Source: Oscarella lobularis (Eukaryota; Porifera; Homoscleromorpha; Homosclerophorida; Oscarellidae). From it: a DNA stretch of 64,000 bases. The stretch is from contig NC_089187.1 of the NCBI RefSeq assembly GCF_947507565.1, positions 682,001 to 746,000 on the forward strand, written 5' to 3'. Both the position numbers and the translations under genes were made by a program. The notes beneath the pieces are model-generated. The model saw only the letters and a list, made by a program, of their open reading frames with translations. It ran no database searches and was not told where the DNA came from. How positions within the stretch are numbered: position 1 is the stretch's first letter; every line of letters begins with the position of its first letter. This document shows, in pieces, positions 1 through 13,500 of the stretch.

Positions 1-3000
1 GCCCTTTCTTAAGGTTGCTCAGTAGGTCACCGTGACAACAGTATTCGACGATCAGGCACAGCGGCCGACTTCTCGTTATGCATCCGAGCATGCTGACAAT
101 GTGAGGATGCTGTCCGATTCTCTTCATGAGTTTGATTTCTTCCATGAAGTCAGAGTCCTTCTGACAGGGTCCTAAGCAATCAATATTCCACGCGCTTAAT
201 TGCTTGTATATATGCCGCCTGATCGTGTGTTATACTAAAAGCTGGGCATAAAATGACTTACCCTTTAACATTTTACACGCCACAATCGACTTCTTTTTAC
301 CGTCGGGATCGCTTCGAAATCGACTCCGTATCGACGACCGCATCGACGTTCGCGTCGGAGATCGCGGCGATGATTGGTGGTAAAGGTGCGCTTTGAGCAC
401 GACGCCGAAAGCCCCTTGGCCGATAGTTTCGAGCAGAAACACGTCGCCCCGATTGATTTCCCAATTGTCGCGCAGCTGAAGGGAATCAAACGCGGGATAC
501 GCCGAGCGCTGTTGTTTGCGACGGATGTAGGTGGCACTCAAAACAGCCAAGACGAAGACAACGGACGAGCTGATGACTGACACGATAATTGTGAATAGAG
601 GAACCGAAGAATCTGTAAAAACATGAGACAATTAATTAGGTGATTCGTTAAAAACTTAACATTTGTGCTGCATGATTTCGCCATTGCCTATAATCTATAT
701 ATAAAGTGAACGTACCTTTTCGGTCAGATCTACGCGTATGCTCACACCTGCACAACGCAATTGCACAGCTTCGTCTGGGGCTGCTATAAAAAGCGTACCT
801 GCACCTTTCCGTTAAACTATTGCAGGTGCTCAGAGTTTGGTCAAATCCCCAAGAAATCTGTCATGTTTACTGAATAAGCCAGTCAGGGAGGTTTTGCCAA
901 ACTTCACTTACCTCATCCAGCTGAATGCCACTTTCGTTAATGTAAAGTTTTAGTCCGTCAAATCCTCTAGTGAAAAACGTAAAACAACCGCCAAATTTCA
1001 CCCATTCCAGGAAATCGGAATTGTGAATATAGAAAAGCAGACGGTCACGATCGTGTGATTCCACAAAAGTTGAAGCTGAATAATCGTTTCCGTTTGAAAC
1101 ATAGACCATCAGCCAGAGCCAGTATTTGTCAACGGCCGACACCTTAAAGAAAAAAAACCCGCATTGCTGCATGCACGGACGCGTTATAAGGAACATTTTA
1201 CATTAAATACGTAAATGACTCCAAGTGACGCGTTCGTTGACGCGCTCCCATTGAAACCAGAGCTTACAGCCCCTCGAACGGCGGCACGATTTAAAGCCGA
1301 TGAATTGGTTAAAAAATACAAACTGTCATTGATCACTAGCCGCTCCGATTCCATTTCAGAAATAAAACCGAGGCTTTTTCCTGGACAACTAAATACAGCG
1401 CACATACAGCAGGCTTAACAAGGATTTGACATGCTTGCCTGCCGGAAGTGCAGTAATCTACGCATTTGCAGGAAGTGTTGCAGTCGGAACCAAATTTTCC
1501 TGGGTAGCATGGGGAGGCGCAGGTCGGGCCCGTCCATCCTGGAAGACAATTGCAAATTCCAGACACTGAATCACAACTGGCATCGTTTTGACATCTAGAT
1601 AATAATAGAGAAGTTTCGTCTGGCACTATCGTCTGCTTTGGCTACACCTACTCGCAATCTTTCTCGCAGTTGGGTCCGTATTTACCTTTAGAGCACGGAA
1701 GCTCGCAGAGCCTTCCGTGGACGCCAGCTGGACAGCTGCAGTTGAAATCCCACGAGAATGCTTTGACAATGGAACAAAATCCGTAGAGCGGCTAAAATTA
1801 ACGTTACCCATGCATGAATCATGTTTTCAGACTACGTGCAACTAATACAGCTGTACCTGATTGGAAGTGCGCGAAAAGCCCACGCGACACCAAGGCTTGC
1901 ACGTCCGACTTGCTGCAAACTCGGCAATGGCAGGGCGCCTTGGTATAGGACCGTATGTGGAAATTCCTTGAGAGCCGCCACACAAAAGGCTCCTGTTTCC
2001 AAGACAAGGAAGATTGCAGCCGCTAAAACATGCATGCAATAAGTAGAGAAAATCGTCATGCACGTATTGCGTAAACCTGTCCTCTAAGACAACGTTTCCG
2101 TATTCGTTGTCGCAAAAACATTGATTCGCATTATGTACACCGTAGTACTTGTAGTTTTTGGCGCTAAAATACTTCATTGACTGGTGCGTAATAACCTCCT
2201 TAGCATTACTAGCATTTTTGACGACAGAATTCCGGTGTCATCATTTCTGATTGTTCATCAGTGACAGGCACGCGGTAGTTAAGATGACGCTTATTAGCTA
2301 CGTCCGCAAAGCAACCAAGGTAAACAGACTGATCATTCGAAGAATTCATCTTGCTTATTGAAATCGATTCCCTAGCCAAAGTAGCAAGATCCTAAACAAA
2401 AAATGTCGTGCGCGATTAACCCAATTTCGAATTACTAGTACATTGAACGTCTTCCGATATGGCACAGACTCCGGACTTGGCATCGTTTCCCCCGTAAACA
2501 CGTCAGCATCGATGCGAATCCGACCTGAACCTCCGTTACCTCCACACCCAAACGTCCCGCACCCGCCTTGACCTCCGAACGCCGTCACCCGACTATCATT
2601 AACCAAAACCTCCAACCCCCTGAGATAAATACTGCCACCCGCGCCGCCGCCGCCTCCAGCACCACAAAAGATTTCCTTTTCAAAGTTCCTAAAAGAACAG
2701 TTAGAGTTCTGAATAAAAAAATATCAAGGATTATAGGTTCTTTTGTACCGCCCTTCACCATCGTCTCCGTCAGCGGAAACTTGACCGGTGACTCGAATTA
2801 CATTGCGAGCGTCCAAATGAAGTGCTCCGCCGCCGTTGCCGCCTTTGCCGCCGTGAATCGCCCCAGCGAGGGCATGGACATCGACGCTGTCGCCCGAACC
2901 CGAATCTTCACCGACGGAGGCATTGACATAGTCGCTGCCACTTCCACCGCCCGAACCGAAATGCAGAATTCGGAGATTGGTACGTCCGTAGGAGCGGCCT

Positions 3001-6000
3001 CCTTCGCCGACTCCGTACTGATTGCTATCTTTACCGACGCCAGGTTGTCTGAATAAAAACACGGGTGCGGAATCAGTGTAACCGGAAAAAGTCACATTTG
3101 TGTATTACCCCGCTGTGCCGTAGCCTCCGCCGCCACCTGGTTTTCCGTACATAAGGCCTCCCCCTCCGCCGCCTTCATTTGCAGCAAATACTGTCGTTCC
3201 TACAGCTACAAAAATAAACGCGTCATTCCCGTAAGGCTTCAACGTCTGTTCGTACGGTACATGTACAAATGAACTGTTAGAGTCTAAATATTTGTACTTA
3301 CTTCACCTCGTAAAACTATAGTCTCTCGGAGGAAAGACATAAACTAGATACGTATGAACATATCATAAGACCTAGCTTATTATGAGAGATTTTTACTTTA
3401 ATCATTGACATTGACTGACTCACACTGAAAACTTTCGCCTTGCTTTCCAGAGAGATTGGACTTCGCCGATTTTTGACCGCCTTTGTAACCAGCCCCTTTC
3501 GCGGTAAGAGTCCCCCTAATAACGATATCTTGAGCGTAGAGTTGAAACGTTCCATTCGCTCCGAAGTTGTTGCGATTCCACGGTGCCACTATTACGGTAA
3601 CATTAGCGTCTATGAAGAAAGTACGCACATTGCAGTGAACACCGGATACGACGTCGCCATCTGCAGGAGACCAGTCTTTGTAACCCCAATCAATACCGCG
3701 GCAATCGGGCTGCAAATTCGAACAAAAATCGTAGTGAGCTGCCAATCGATTATAGATGACGTTGTGCTGTAAAAAATAGGCATCAAATTTTTACTTAGTA
3801 TAACACAGAAATTTTACTGTCGTATTGAAGTCTTTCAGTGGGTATTTGTAGTGAACAATAATTTCTCTCCTATGTAGAACTCTCTTCCAAACCATAAAGC
3901 TCTTAATTAAAGCAACCTACAATAAGAAGAGTAGAATTTCAAAATGTCAATCAACTCACCTTTATATCGCCGGCGAATCTATTTTCTAAGCAACAGTACT
4001 CTCCTCCAAGACGAAATCCATCTGCAGGTAAGGGAAAAGCGGTCCGCGTTCGGGCAGATCTGAGCAAACTTCCGTTGACGTAGAGCCGCGCTTTCGTGCC
4101 ATCTACTGTCATTGCAACATGATGCCATTGATCGACGTATCCTATAGTCCTAGTTCTAGCCGTATGATAACTCTTCGAGCAGCCTGTAAGAGGCATGTAG
4201 ACAAGAGCGAACTTTCCGTCATCGAGAGCAACGCCCATCTTGCTGCAACTCTTAACAGTGCCCATGATAGTCTGAAAGAGACAAAAGAAAAACGGTTTTT
4301 AGTTAACTAACCCATAGAGCAAATAATTATGAATATGAGCAATCATACCTTGCGACCAACCACATATGTCGTCGGCCTGAACCACCCTTCCAATGTGTAC
4401 ACACTACCGGGAGACCACCATCCAAGATCAACGTAGCCACTCACACCATCGGTGTGAACAGAACAGGCAAAAGGGGGTCCAACCTTTAGCACAAGAGCTG
4501 ACTTCAAATTGGAATTAAAATCACTAGTTCTACTAATCACCGAGCAATTTGAAACGCACTGGGTTACAGACTTTCCGAGCCAAGTCGAAGGAAATTTGCA
4601 ATCTTTTTGGTCGCCGTCACCTCCGTACGTCGTACGCGTGCTCGTCGTCTTGAGAACGTTCTCGCACTTTCCCGAATTTTGACAAACCGGGCCCTTTTCT
4701 CGCGATTTCCAAGCGCAAAAATCAAACTGATCGCTGCCTGTTCAGAAGAAACGTCAGAGAAAAAATAAATCGCAGACCCCCTTCGTCGTCCATGCAGTGT
4801 GTAATAAACTTACCTAGGAGATCTCCGCAGTTTGATCCTCTCGAGCCGGGTAAGCACAAACATTCGTACGTCGCAGCGTCTCTGACGATGCATTTTCCTA
4901 AATTTGCGCAAGGATTTCTCGTTACACACGGATGCGTCGAGACAAGACGAAGTTTGAGTTGCGCGAACGACTGATTCGACGGCAGTACGGGAAAACAGAC
5001 CCCTCCGCAACGCCCTTTAACCTTCTGTTGCAATTCTACATAAAGAACAAATAGGAAAGTAATAACGACGAAAACTCACTAACTTGAGAAAGACACAGAA
5101 GGTTTATTGCTCATTGGCCCTGTCCAAGACCAAGTCACTTGCGGATCAACTTGAAAAGGAGTTGAAGTCAAGTCGATTTCAAAGGCACCGCGAAAACGAC
5201 AGGCTCGAGTCGTTTGACTATAAAACTTGTCGCCGCTTTGGCCATAGCTAAGACGGCAAAGAAATGGCAAGTACAATTTCTTTTTGCGTTCTTCTCACGG
5301 TATATGGGAACCGCCTTCGACGGAAGTTGAGTATGAGAAATCGTTTGTCGACACAAGCCACGAGTCAAAATTAAAGCGAACGCGGTTGAAGTGAGTTTCA
5401 CCCCATTCGTCCCAGTTCCGTTGAGGCGCGGTGAGACGACAGGCAAACGGCAAGCCTAAATAAAATGATGCAACTCAAGTGAAATCTCGAGAGAGACACT
5501 TAACTCATTATTGCAAAATTTATTTATTGAAACAATCTTAACAGATAGCTGATAATTATCTGATCTTCTTACCAAGCAGCTTGTAATAACGAGCGTAGTT
5601 GTTTCGTTGGGTCAGCGAAATGTATTCAGATGGCGTTCCCTTATCCATGCCTGTAAAAATGAATAAGAGACGTCGTGTTAAAAATTGACCAAGTCTGGGT
5701 GTACGCTTGCGGAGAAAAAAACAATCCAGACTGTGTACTGAACAGCGCCTTAGACAGATTATGCCTAAATACGGCTTAGGAACGGTAGAAGAAAATTCAA
5801 ACTACAAATACGATAGGGGACCCCTCTGACACAATTCCAGTTTCGTTCTACTCGGTCCATTTTCAGTGGTCCCCGTGTGGTCCAATTTTGGCAGCAACGA
5901 TAGGACGTCGAGTCCATTTTTTGCAACAGAGCCACTAGCACCTGACTTTAGCGTTTCCCCAAATCGTCCTATCTATGAATAGCTGAAGGCAAAACGTAGC

Positions 6001-6275
6001 CCCGCTGCGCGTCACAAAGGTAAACTTAGATCAGCGCAACCAACAAAAGGAGAAGAACGAGCGATCTTTCCTCTCTTTTCCCCCTAAGATTTTTCCCAAA
6101 CCATACCTTTGCAGTAGACGGAGACCACAACGCGCGGAAGTATTTCCAAATTGTACTGCCCGTCCGTCGTGCTGCCCGTCTTGTAATAGTCAACGCAGCG
6201 AGAATATCGCTCTTGACCCGCTACTAGCCATTGAAAGCCCATTAGAACGCCAATATAGGCACCGAAGAAGCCCAT
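1..6275 (-). CDS. RTK A: WSC/LamG/Gly-rich receptor tyrosine kinase (3' end outside window)
   Basis: Single-pass receptor tyrosine kinase, inferred from its spliced exons. The ATG at 6275 opens a 169-nt signal-peptide exon (6107-6275, donor GTATGG). Further exons lie near 5565-5650, 5290-5455 and 5085-5240. An EGF-type exon is at 4812-5035, laminin-G-like exons at 3955-4500, and glycine-rich exons at 2450-3745. The WSC exons (about 1850-2390) carry paired Cys, YFSAKNY and CNLPC..C..GG motifs. Two EGF exons lie at 1420-1810 and a membrane-proximal domain at 905-1400. The transmembrane segment and kinase glycine loop (IGQGAFGVV, then VACKML with the ATP lysine) lie at about 250-615. The next kinase exon, 1-170, ends at the window edge, so the catalytic loop is not seen. 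No break was noticed in the exons read. The loop between strands beta2 and beta3 carries an Arg/Ser-rich insert missing from B, D and F. The family call is firm; splice sites are approximate. Confidence 0.75.
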
Positions 6276-7581
6276 GACCGCGCTACGTCTAAAGAGCTTG
6301 CCACACGTCGGAGTGGGTGATAGCAGAAGCAATATGGTTCGCTTCTATTTTTTATCTCGTTTTTGCAAACGCACGCTCGTTGATTCGCAGCTCGAAGGTG
6401 TTCTCCAATCGACAGGTCCGCTTTTGAGCTGCACACCCGGCCCCACTTCCGCGTCACACACTTCAGGAAATCCGCATTGAAAAAGTGCGATTGAGCACAC
6501 TTCGATCGTCGAAAACAGAATGTCGAAGTTCGTTCTATATCAACGACGCGACCCCCCCGTAGGCATTCGTGATTGACGCCGCCTGACAACTGCTCTCTTC
6601 CTGCCTCACGAAATTAGTATTGTCTTGTGTCAGACTCACCATTAGCTAAAGCTATTCATCTGCATGATTGATAAACAGTCTGAAGAACGGTGCAGTAGCG
6701 ATCACCCTTGTGACAGTAAGAGGAAAGAAAGCGAATCGGAGATTCCTCTGCGGACTCCAACCGCGAATCCACTTAGGAGATCCGATCGGAAGCACAGACC
6801 GTAAGAGTGATCTGCAGGAATGATAAAAAAATTCAATCGTCTCACATCAGGTCTCGTCTGATTGTGTGTGTCGCCGACAGCTCACCTGTCCTTCGTAAAA
6901 CTAACGGCGATACGGAGTGTTCTATAGAAACGATTAGTTTGAACAGTGCAAGAGGAGTAGCGACTATAGACAAGTACTCTAGTCTAGAAGAGTGAATATC
7001 CCACGCAACGACGGCGCGTGTGTCTATACGACGTACGCGCCGGGCTGCCTCCGTGTCCGTCAAAACAACACATCCACGCGTCGACTTTTGACTTCAAGTC
7101 CAGGGTCCTAAGCTACGTTTGCAATCGATAATCCTACTTGCAAAGAAAAACATACTTGGTAGCCCCCCTAAAGGAGCCCGGCCGTTCAATCGTAGCTATG
7201 GCTCAATAAGCCTACGTCAATCTGAATAAGTGCATTGTCGACAGGCCTCTCTTCTACCGTTTCGAAGTCTTTGACCCCGTCCTCGACGGCGCGCGGCTCG
7301 AACAATCGTGAACGTTCGACTGACAGACGGTGATAAGAACAGCTAGCTGCTTTCACCGGTGATATTTTGCACTGCTCACTGTCGAAGCGCATAATCGAGT
7401 CGCTAGGGCCCTACTAAAGGGGCTTCGAAGGCAAATATCACGTGATTGCAACATAGATTGCAAATACAGGTACAGGACAGCCAGTGAAAAAGCGTGCATT
7501 ATTTCATTAACAAACGAGTGTTCAAACTTGACTCTAAAACGTGCAGCACCTCCTAACTTACAAATAAGAAACACCTGTACC
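6276..7581. other. Intergenic region between RTK A and RTK B
   Basis: I see no convincing gene. The part from about 7250 to 7581 matches 26740-26984 downstream of RTK F, so it is the shared 3' flank of the RTK unit. At 6801-6835 a stretch resembles the first acceptor and exon edge of the Arf-exchange-factor-like fragment at 46604-46638, but the similarity stops after a few codons. Confidence 0.5.
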
Positions 7582-10500
7582 TTATAGGGCAGTAACGAAA
7601 AAGCCATCCAAGGACTGCTTGCCAGCTGTTTGACTCTCCTTACAGTCTACGCTAGCAGCAGACTTTTCAGAGCTTTCTGACGAATCTGTCATTACAGTTA
7701 TTGAATCCAAGTCCCAATCGGCATTGGAAATATCAAGGTCGATGTATGTTGTAGGTTGTTCCGATTCGAGGATTTTTCCAAGCTCTTGCGAGAGAACGCT
7801 GAACCCTGGACGCTGTTCAGGATCCGAGCGCCAACACTCTGTCATCAGTGTGTATCTACATGTTAGTGCATAAAGCAGCATTGGTCGGTAAAGGGCGAGA
7901 ATGCAGAGCGAAAAGCTTACAGTTCTTTGGAGCAGCTTTTTGGACAAGCCAGACGGTTGCCACCACGCAAATACGATAGGAATTTCTTACCAGACATGCA
8001 TGAATAAGGAAAACCGCCTGGAAATATACTTCTTTATACTTAAAATAATAATTAATAGTCTTACCCAAAGTGCATATTTCCCAAATAACTACGCCAAACG
8101 ACCATCTAAAACGAAAAGAAAAAAATATTTTAGTATGTAAAATGGACATGTAAATCTTACACGTCGCTCTTCTCTGTAAAGATGCGGTGTGTGATGGCCT
8201 CGATTGACATCCATCGAAGAGGAAGACGCCTCGCTTTCTTTTGTAAATACACGCCGTCCTGGTAGACCGCTCTCGTTAGTCCAAAGTCGGACACCTTGAG
8301 CAGACTGTTTTCGCAGACTAGAACATTTCGACACGCCAAGTCGCGATGAACCAGACCCCTTCCGGCCAAATACTCCTGCAGTTTAAAATTCTGTGACAAA
8401 AATGTACTTGATTGCTAAAGTTCTTTTACCATTCCAGATGCAATTTGCCAGGCGAACGACAGTAGATCGGAAGCCGTAAACACCCCTTCGACATTTTCCT
8501 CATCTTTGAACGCATGTTCAGACATTTCTTGATCCTCGTCGAGCTTCGACCCGCAACTGCTACCTAACTTCGTGCAATGTTTTCTGAACGTCAAATCCTG
8601 TTTAGATAGCAAAAATAGCATGGTACTACTGCACTTTTTCCGATAAAGTTACGTGCCTCCGACTCGATATTCCTTTTAGGGCAGCTTCTATCCGTGTTCT
8701 GCTGGCTTTTGACGTACTGCATGAATAAAAAGTACAGTGCACTTAGCTTGCTTGATTTAGCGCTCTCCTCACAACGCGTCAAAAACCGGATCCCTAAACT
8801 ACACGTAGGGGTTTATGCGACCCGGAATCCCTCTTTCCCAAAAATGCCAAGGCTTAAATTCTTTAAATTCTTTAGGCGTTTCAATAAATTAGGAGTGCTT
8901 TCAATGACAGGCAAGTGCAAGCAAGTATACTTCCTGCAGCTTTTTGCCAGTAAGGCCCCAAAAAATCCTAAATTCGTCCCTGACACTAACGGGCCAAACG
9001 AATCATTTGACGGGAAAACATTATGTGCCAATTGTGACCGCCAATCATTCACGTTTTAATGCAAAGCTCCCTGTTTCTGCCTCTACGTACCTCAAGTCTT
9101 CCTTTCTGAAGGTTGCTCAGCAGGTCTCCGTGGCAACAGTACTCGACGATGAGGCAGAGTGGCTGACTCCTCGTAATGCATCCTAGCATGCTGACAATGT
9201 GTGGATGCTGCCCGATTCGCTTCATAAGTTTGATTTCGTCCATGAAGTCAGAGTCCTGCTGACATGGTCCTAAATATTCAAAAGTCAATTATGCACCAGA
9301 GCGATTTCGACAGAAAATATGCCGCATCATGGCATGGAAATTTAAAGGCCCGGCTGGCGTATCGTAAATACTAAGAGCCCTTTTGTGCATAGAAGAGAGG
9401 CCTACCTTTCACCATTTTGCAAGCCACAATCCGCTTATTTTCCCCGTCGGGATCGCGTAGCGACGACCGCGGCAATGATTTGCAGTAAAGTTGAGCTTTG
9501 AGCACGACGCCGAAAGCGCCTTGGCCAATTTTATCGAGCATATATACGTCGCCACGACGGATTTCCCAATCGTCGCGCAGCTCAATCGCAGCAGTCGATG
9601 AGCGATGTCGTTTGCGATGGATGCAGGTGACGATAGTCCCAAAAATGATCAAGGCAAGTACTGAGCTTATGACTGACACAATAATTGTCAATTGAGGAAC
9701 CGAAGAATCTGTTAAGATATGAGGTTTACATGAAATAATGAAACACGAGGGGCCCAAATTTCCTGGAGAGCAAGTCGGGCCGGCCCATCCCGGAAGGCAT
9801 TTGCAAGTTCCCGACACTGAATCGCAACCGGTATTGTTTAGACTTCTGATAATAAAGAAATTTCTTCTACAGAACTAATGTCTGCTTTGCGCTACTTACT
9901 TGCAATCTTTCTCGCAGTTGGGACCGTATTCACCTTTGGAGCTTCCGTGTTCGCAGAGCTTTCCGTGCCAACCAGATGAACAGTTGCACTTGAAATCCCA
10001 GAAGCGTGCCATCTTTGAACAAAATCCGTAAAGCGGCTAAATTGAATTAACGTTACGGGCAAACCCTTTTCGAAATTAGCCGCATTCATTGGTGCATGCA
10101 TTGCACGGTCGGTGCATGTAAGTAGCGCAGCTGTACCTGATTCGAATTTTGTGAAAAGCCCACGGGACACCAAGGCTTGCACGTCCACCTGGCTTTAACC
10201 CAGGCAGGCTGCCGTGTAATAGTACCGTAGATGGATGAACTCTCAAAACCGCCACACGTAAGGCTCTTGTTTCCAGAACACGGAAGATTGCACTCACTAA
10301 AATAAATGATTGTAAAAAACTGCCACCTACTACGCTCAAAATTGAACCTCTCGTCCACCATTGAACCTTTACGGGCGTTGTTGCAAAAGCATTGACTCGC
10401 ATTCTGCACACCGTAAAACTTGTAGTTTTTGGCGCTGAAATACGAAATTGAGTAGTGCAAAATTATTGCCTAAACCGTACTAGCATTTTTGGCGGCAGAA

Positions 10501-13500
10501 ATCTAGTGTCATCAATTCTGTTTCTTCATTAGTAATAGGCACACGATAGCTAAAATGACGATACCCTTCAAGGCAACCACGGTAGACAGACTGATCATTG
10601 GATGAGTTCATCTGGCTTATTGAAATAGATTCCCTAGCCAAAAGTGCACGATCCTAAACAAACAAACAATAGCTTGCGCAAAAAACTCAATTCAAAATAA
10701 GTAATACAACGAACGACGTCCCGTAAATCCTGTTCAAAACTTCTGTGTCAGAAAAAGTGCCAATCCGACCTAACCCTCCTTTGCCCCCACAGCCTAACGT
10801 TCCGCACCCGGCGCTACCACCAATCGCCGTTACCCGACGACTAGTTACAAAAATCTTCGGTCCTCTAAGATGAATACTGCCGCCCGAACCACCGCCGCCG
10901 CCGCCAGCACCACTAAAGATTTTCCTTTCAAAATTCTTAAAAAAAGACTCTATATTCTCGCACCCGCTTTCACCATCTTCTCCATTAGCAGAAACGTGAC
11001 CAGTGACTCGAATCCTGTTGCGAGCGTCCAAATGAATTGCTCCGCCGCCGTTGCCGCCTTTTCCACCGTAAAGCACTGAAGCGGAGGCATTGACATAGCT
11101 GCCTCCGCTTCCACCGCCTGAGCCCAAATACAGAAAAGCCAAATTGCGATTTCCGTACGTTCCGCCTCCTTCACCGACACCGTCTTGACTTTCGTTTACC
11201 CCAGGTTCCCTGAGAAAATTTACAGCTACAGAATCAGCATAACAAGCAAAGTCACATTTGTATTACCCCGCTGTCCCGTAGCCACCACCACCACCTGGTT
11301 TTCCGTGGCCTCCCCCTCCGCCTCCTGCATTTGCTTTAGAAGTTGCCTTTCCCGCAACTAAAAAAAGTAGAGAGTTCATTTTGGTTCGACTCTGTTCGCA
11401 CGGTACAAATACAGTATGTGCATACATAACGCACGTGTAAATGAAACATTTAGTCTTGAATCGAAAGCAAACTGCATAACTACTTACTTATTATATTATC
11501 AGACGTAACTTCATTCATTTAGCTTCTTTTCTCAGAAATAGCATGAACAGGTTTTACAAGGTGAAGTTTGTCTGATAATATAATTAGTTTACTTTAATTT
11601 ATTTTAAAATATTAAAATTTTAGATGGATAAATAAAAGCCTACACAAATAGCTTTCGCCTTGCCTGCCAAAGAGGTTAAACTTTGTCGGTTTTTCACCGC
11701 CCTTGTAACCAGCTCCTCTAGCGGTAAGAGTCCCATCAATAATGATATCACGAGCGTAGAGATGAAAAGTTCCACTCTCTCTTAAGTTTGCCGAATTGTT
11801 CTTCCACGGCGCCACTTTTACGGTAACATTGGCTTCTATGGCAAAAGTACGCACATTGCAGTGAACACCGGATACGACATCGCCATCCACAGGATACCAG
11901 TCTCTGTACCCCCAATCAGTGCCTTGGCAATCGGGCTGTGCATTAATCATACAAAAATCATAATGAACTAGCAAACGATTATAAATGACGTCGTGCTGTA
12001 ACAAACAGATATCAAATTTAATTCAGCAGAATGTAGAGATTTTTACGGTTGTATTGACGTCTTTTACTGGGTCATTGTAGTGGTCAACAATTTCTTTTTT
12101 CTCTAGAACTCTCTTCCAAACCGTGAAGCTCTGAAAGGTAAACAAAGCTAATAACAAAAGCGAAGAAATAAGGTTGATCGAGGCACTTTTATATCGCCCA
12201 CGAATCCATTATTTGAGCAACAGTGCTCTCTTCCAAGCTGAAATTCTTCTGGAGCTGAAAGAACAAAAGGACGCGTTCGAGCCGTTGTAAGCAAACTTCC
12301 GTTGACGTAGAGCCGCGCGTTAGTGCCGTCTACTGTCATTGCAACATGATGCCATTGATTGATGTATGCTATAGTTCTAGTTTGATAGCTCTTTGAGCAG
12401 CCCGTGACAGGCACAACGATAAGAGCAAACTTTCCGTTTTCAACAGTAACGCCCATCTTGCTGCAAGAACGAAACTTGCCCATAATACTCTGAAAGAGAC
12501 AAAAAAATAACAAAAATAGAAACATAAATAACAATGCTGCAGTAGATCAGAAAGAAGAGACCTTGTCACGGGCTGTCGGCCTAAACCACCCTTCCAACGT
12601 GTACACAGTACCCGGAGTCCACCATCCAAACCTAACAAAGCCACCATCGATGTGAATAGAACAGGCAAAAGGGGGCCAACCTTTAACACAACAGCAGACT
12701 TAAAATAAGAATTAAAACAACCAGTATTAACTAATCACCGAGCAGTTCGAAACGCACTGTGTTACAGGCTTTCCTAACCAAGTCAAAGGAAGTTGGCAGG
12801 TTTCTTGGCCGCCGTCACCTCCATACGTTGTAATCGCCGTCTTGATAATGTTCTCACACGTCCCCGAGTTTTGACAAACCAGCCCTTTTTCCTGAGCGCA
12901 AAAATTGAACCGGTTGGTGGTCTCTGTTTAAAATAAACAAAGTGACGCTGTAAGCCACGACAATAGAGAAGAGAATCGGAGACCACCGTTTTGAGCATTC
13001 AGTGGCTAATCAACTTACCTAGGAACTCTTCGCAGTTTGGTCCTCTCGAGCCGGGTAAGCACGAACAGTCGTACGCCTTAGCGTCTCTGACAAGGCACTT
13101 TCCCAAATTTTCACAAGGATTTTTCGTTAGACATGGATGTGTCGAGACAAGACGAAGTTTGAGTCGCGCAATCGACCGATTCGACGGCAGTACAGGAAAA
13201 CAAATACCGGGTAATCCTCCACACCGCCCGCTAACGCTCTGTCGCAAGTCTACATAAACAACAAATAGAAACTATTACACACAAGCGAAAGAAACCCACT
13301 AACTTGAGAAAGACACACAATGGTTGTTGCTCATTGGCCCCTCCCACGACCAAGTCACTTGCGGATCAACTTCAAAAGGAGTTGAAGTCAAGTTGATATT
13401 GAAGTCTCCGCGAAAAGGACAGGTTCGAGTTGTTTGATTATCGCCACCTTGGCCATAGCTAAACACAACAGATTAATGGCGAGAACCATTGTTTGTGTTC

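Noticed and set aside
6801-6840. Second Arf-GEF-like exon
   Set aside because: Only the acceptor and about 13 exon bases resemble 46604-46638; the following frame is unrelated.
10715-12000. ALK/LTK-type glycine-rich domain
   Set aside because: The order LamG then Gly-rich then EGF recalls ALK, but the repeat pattern (GGNGGGA..L.A...I.V.G.VSANG) is that of a beta-solenoid-like region, and the ALK cysteine motif is not seen.
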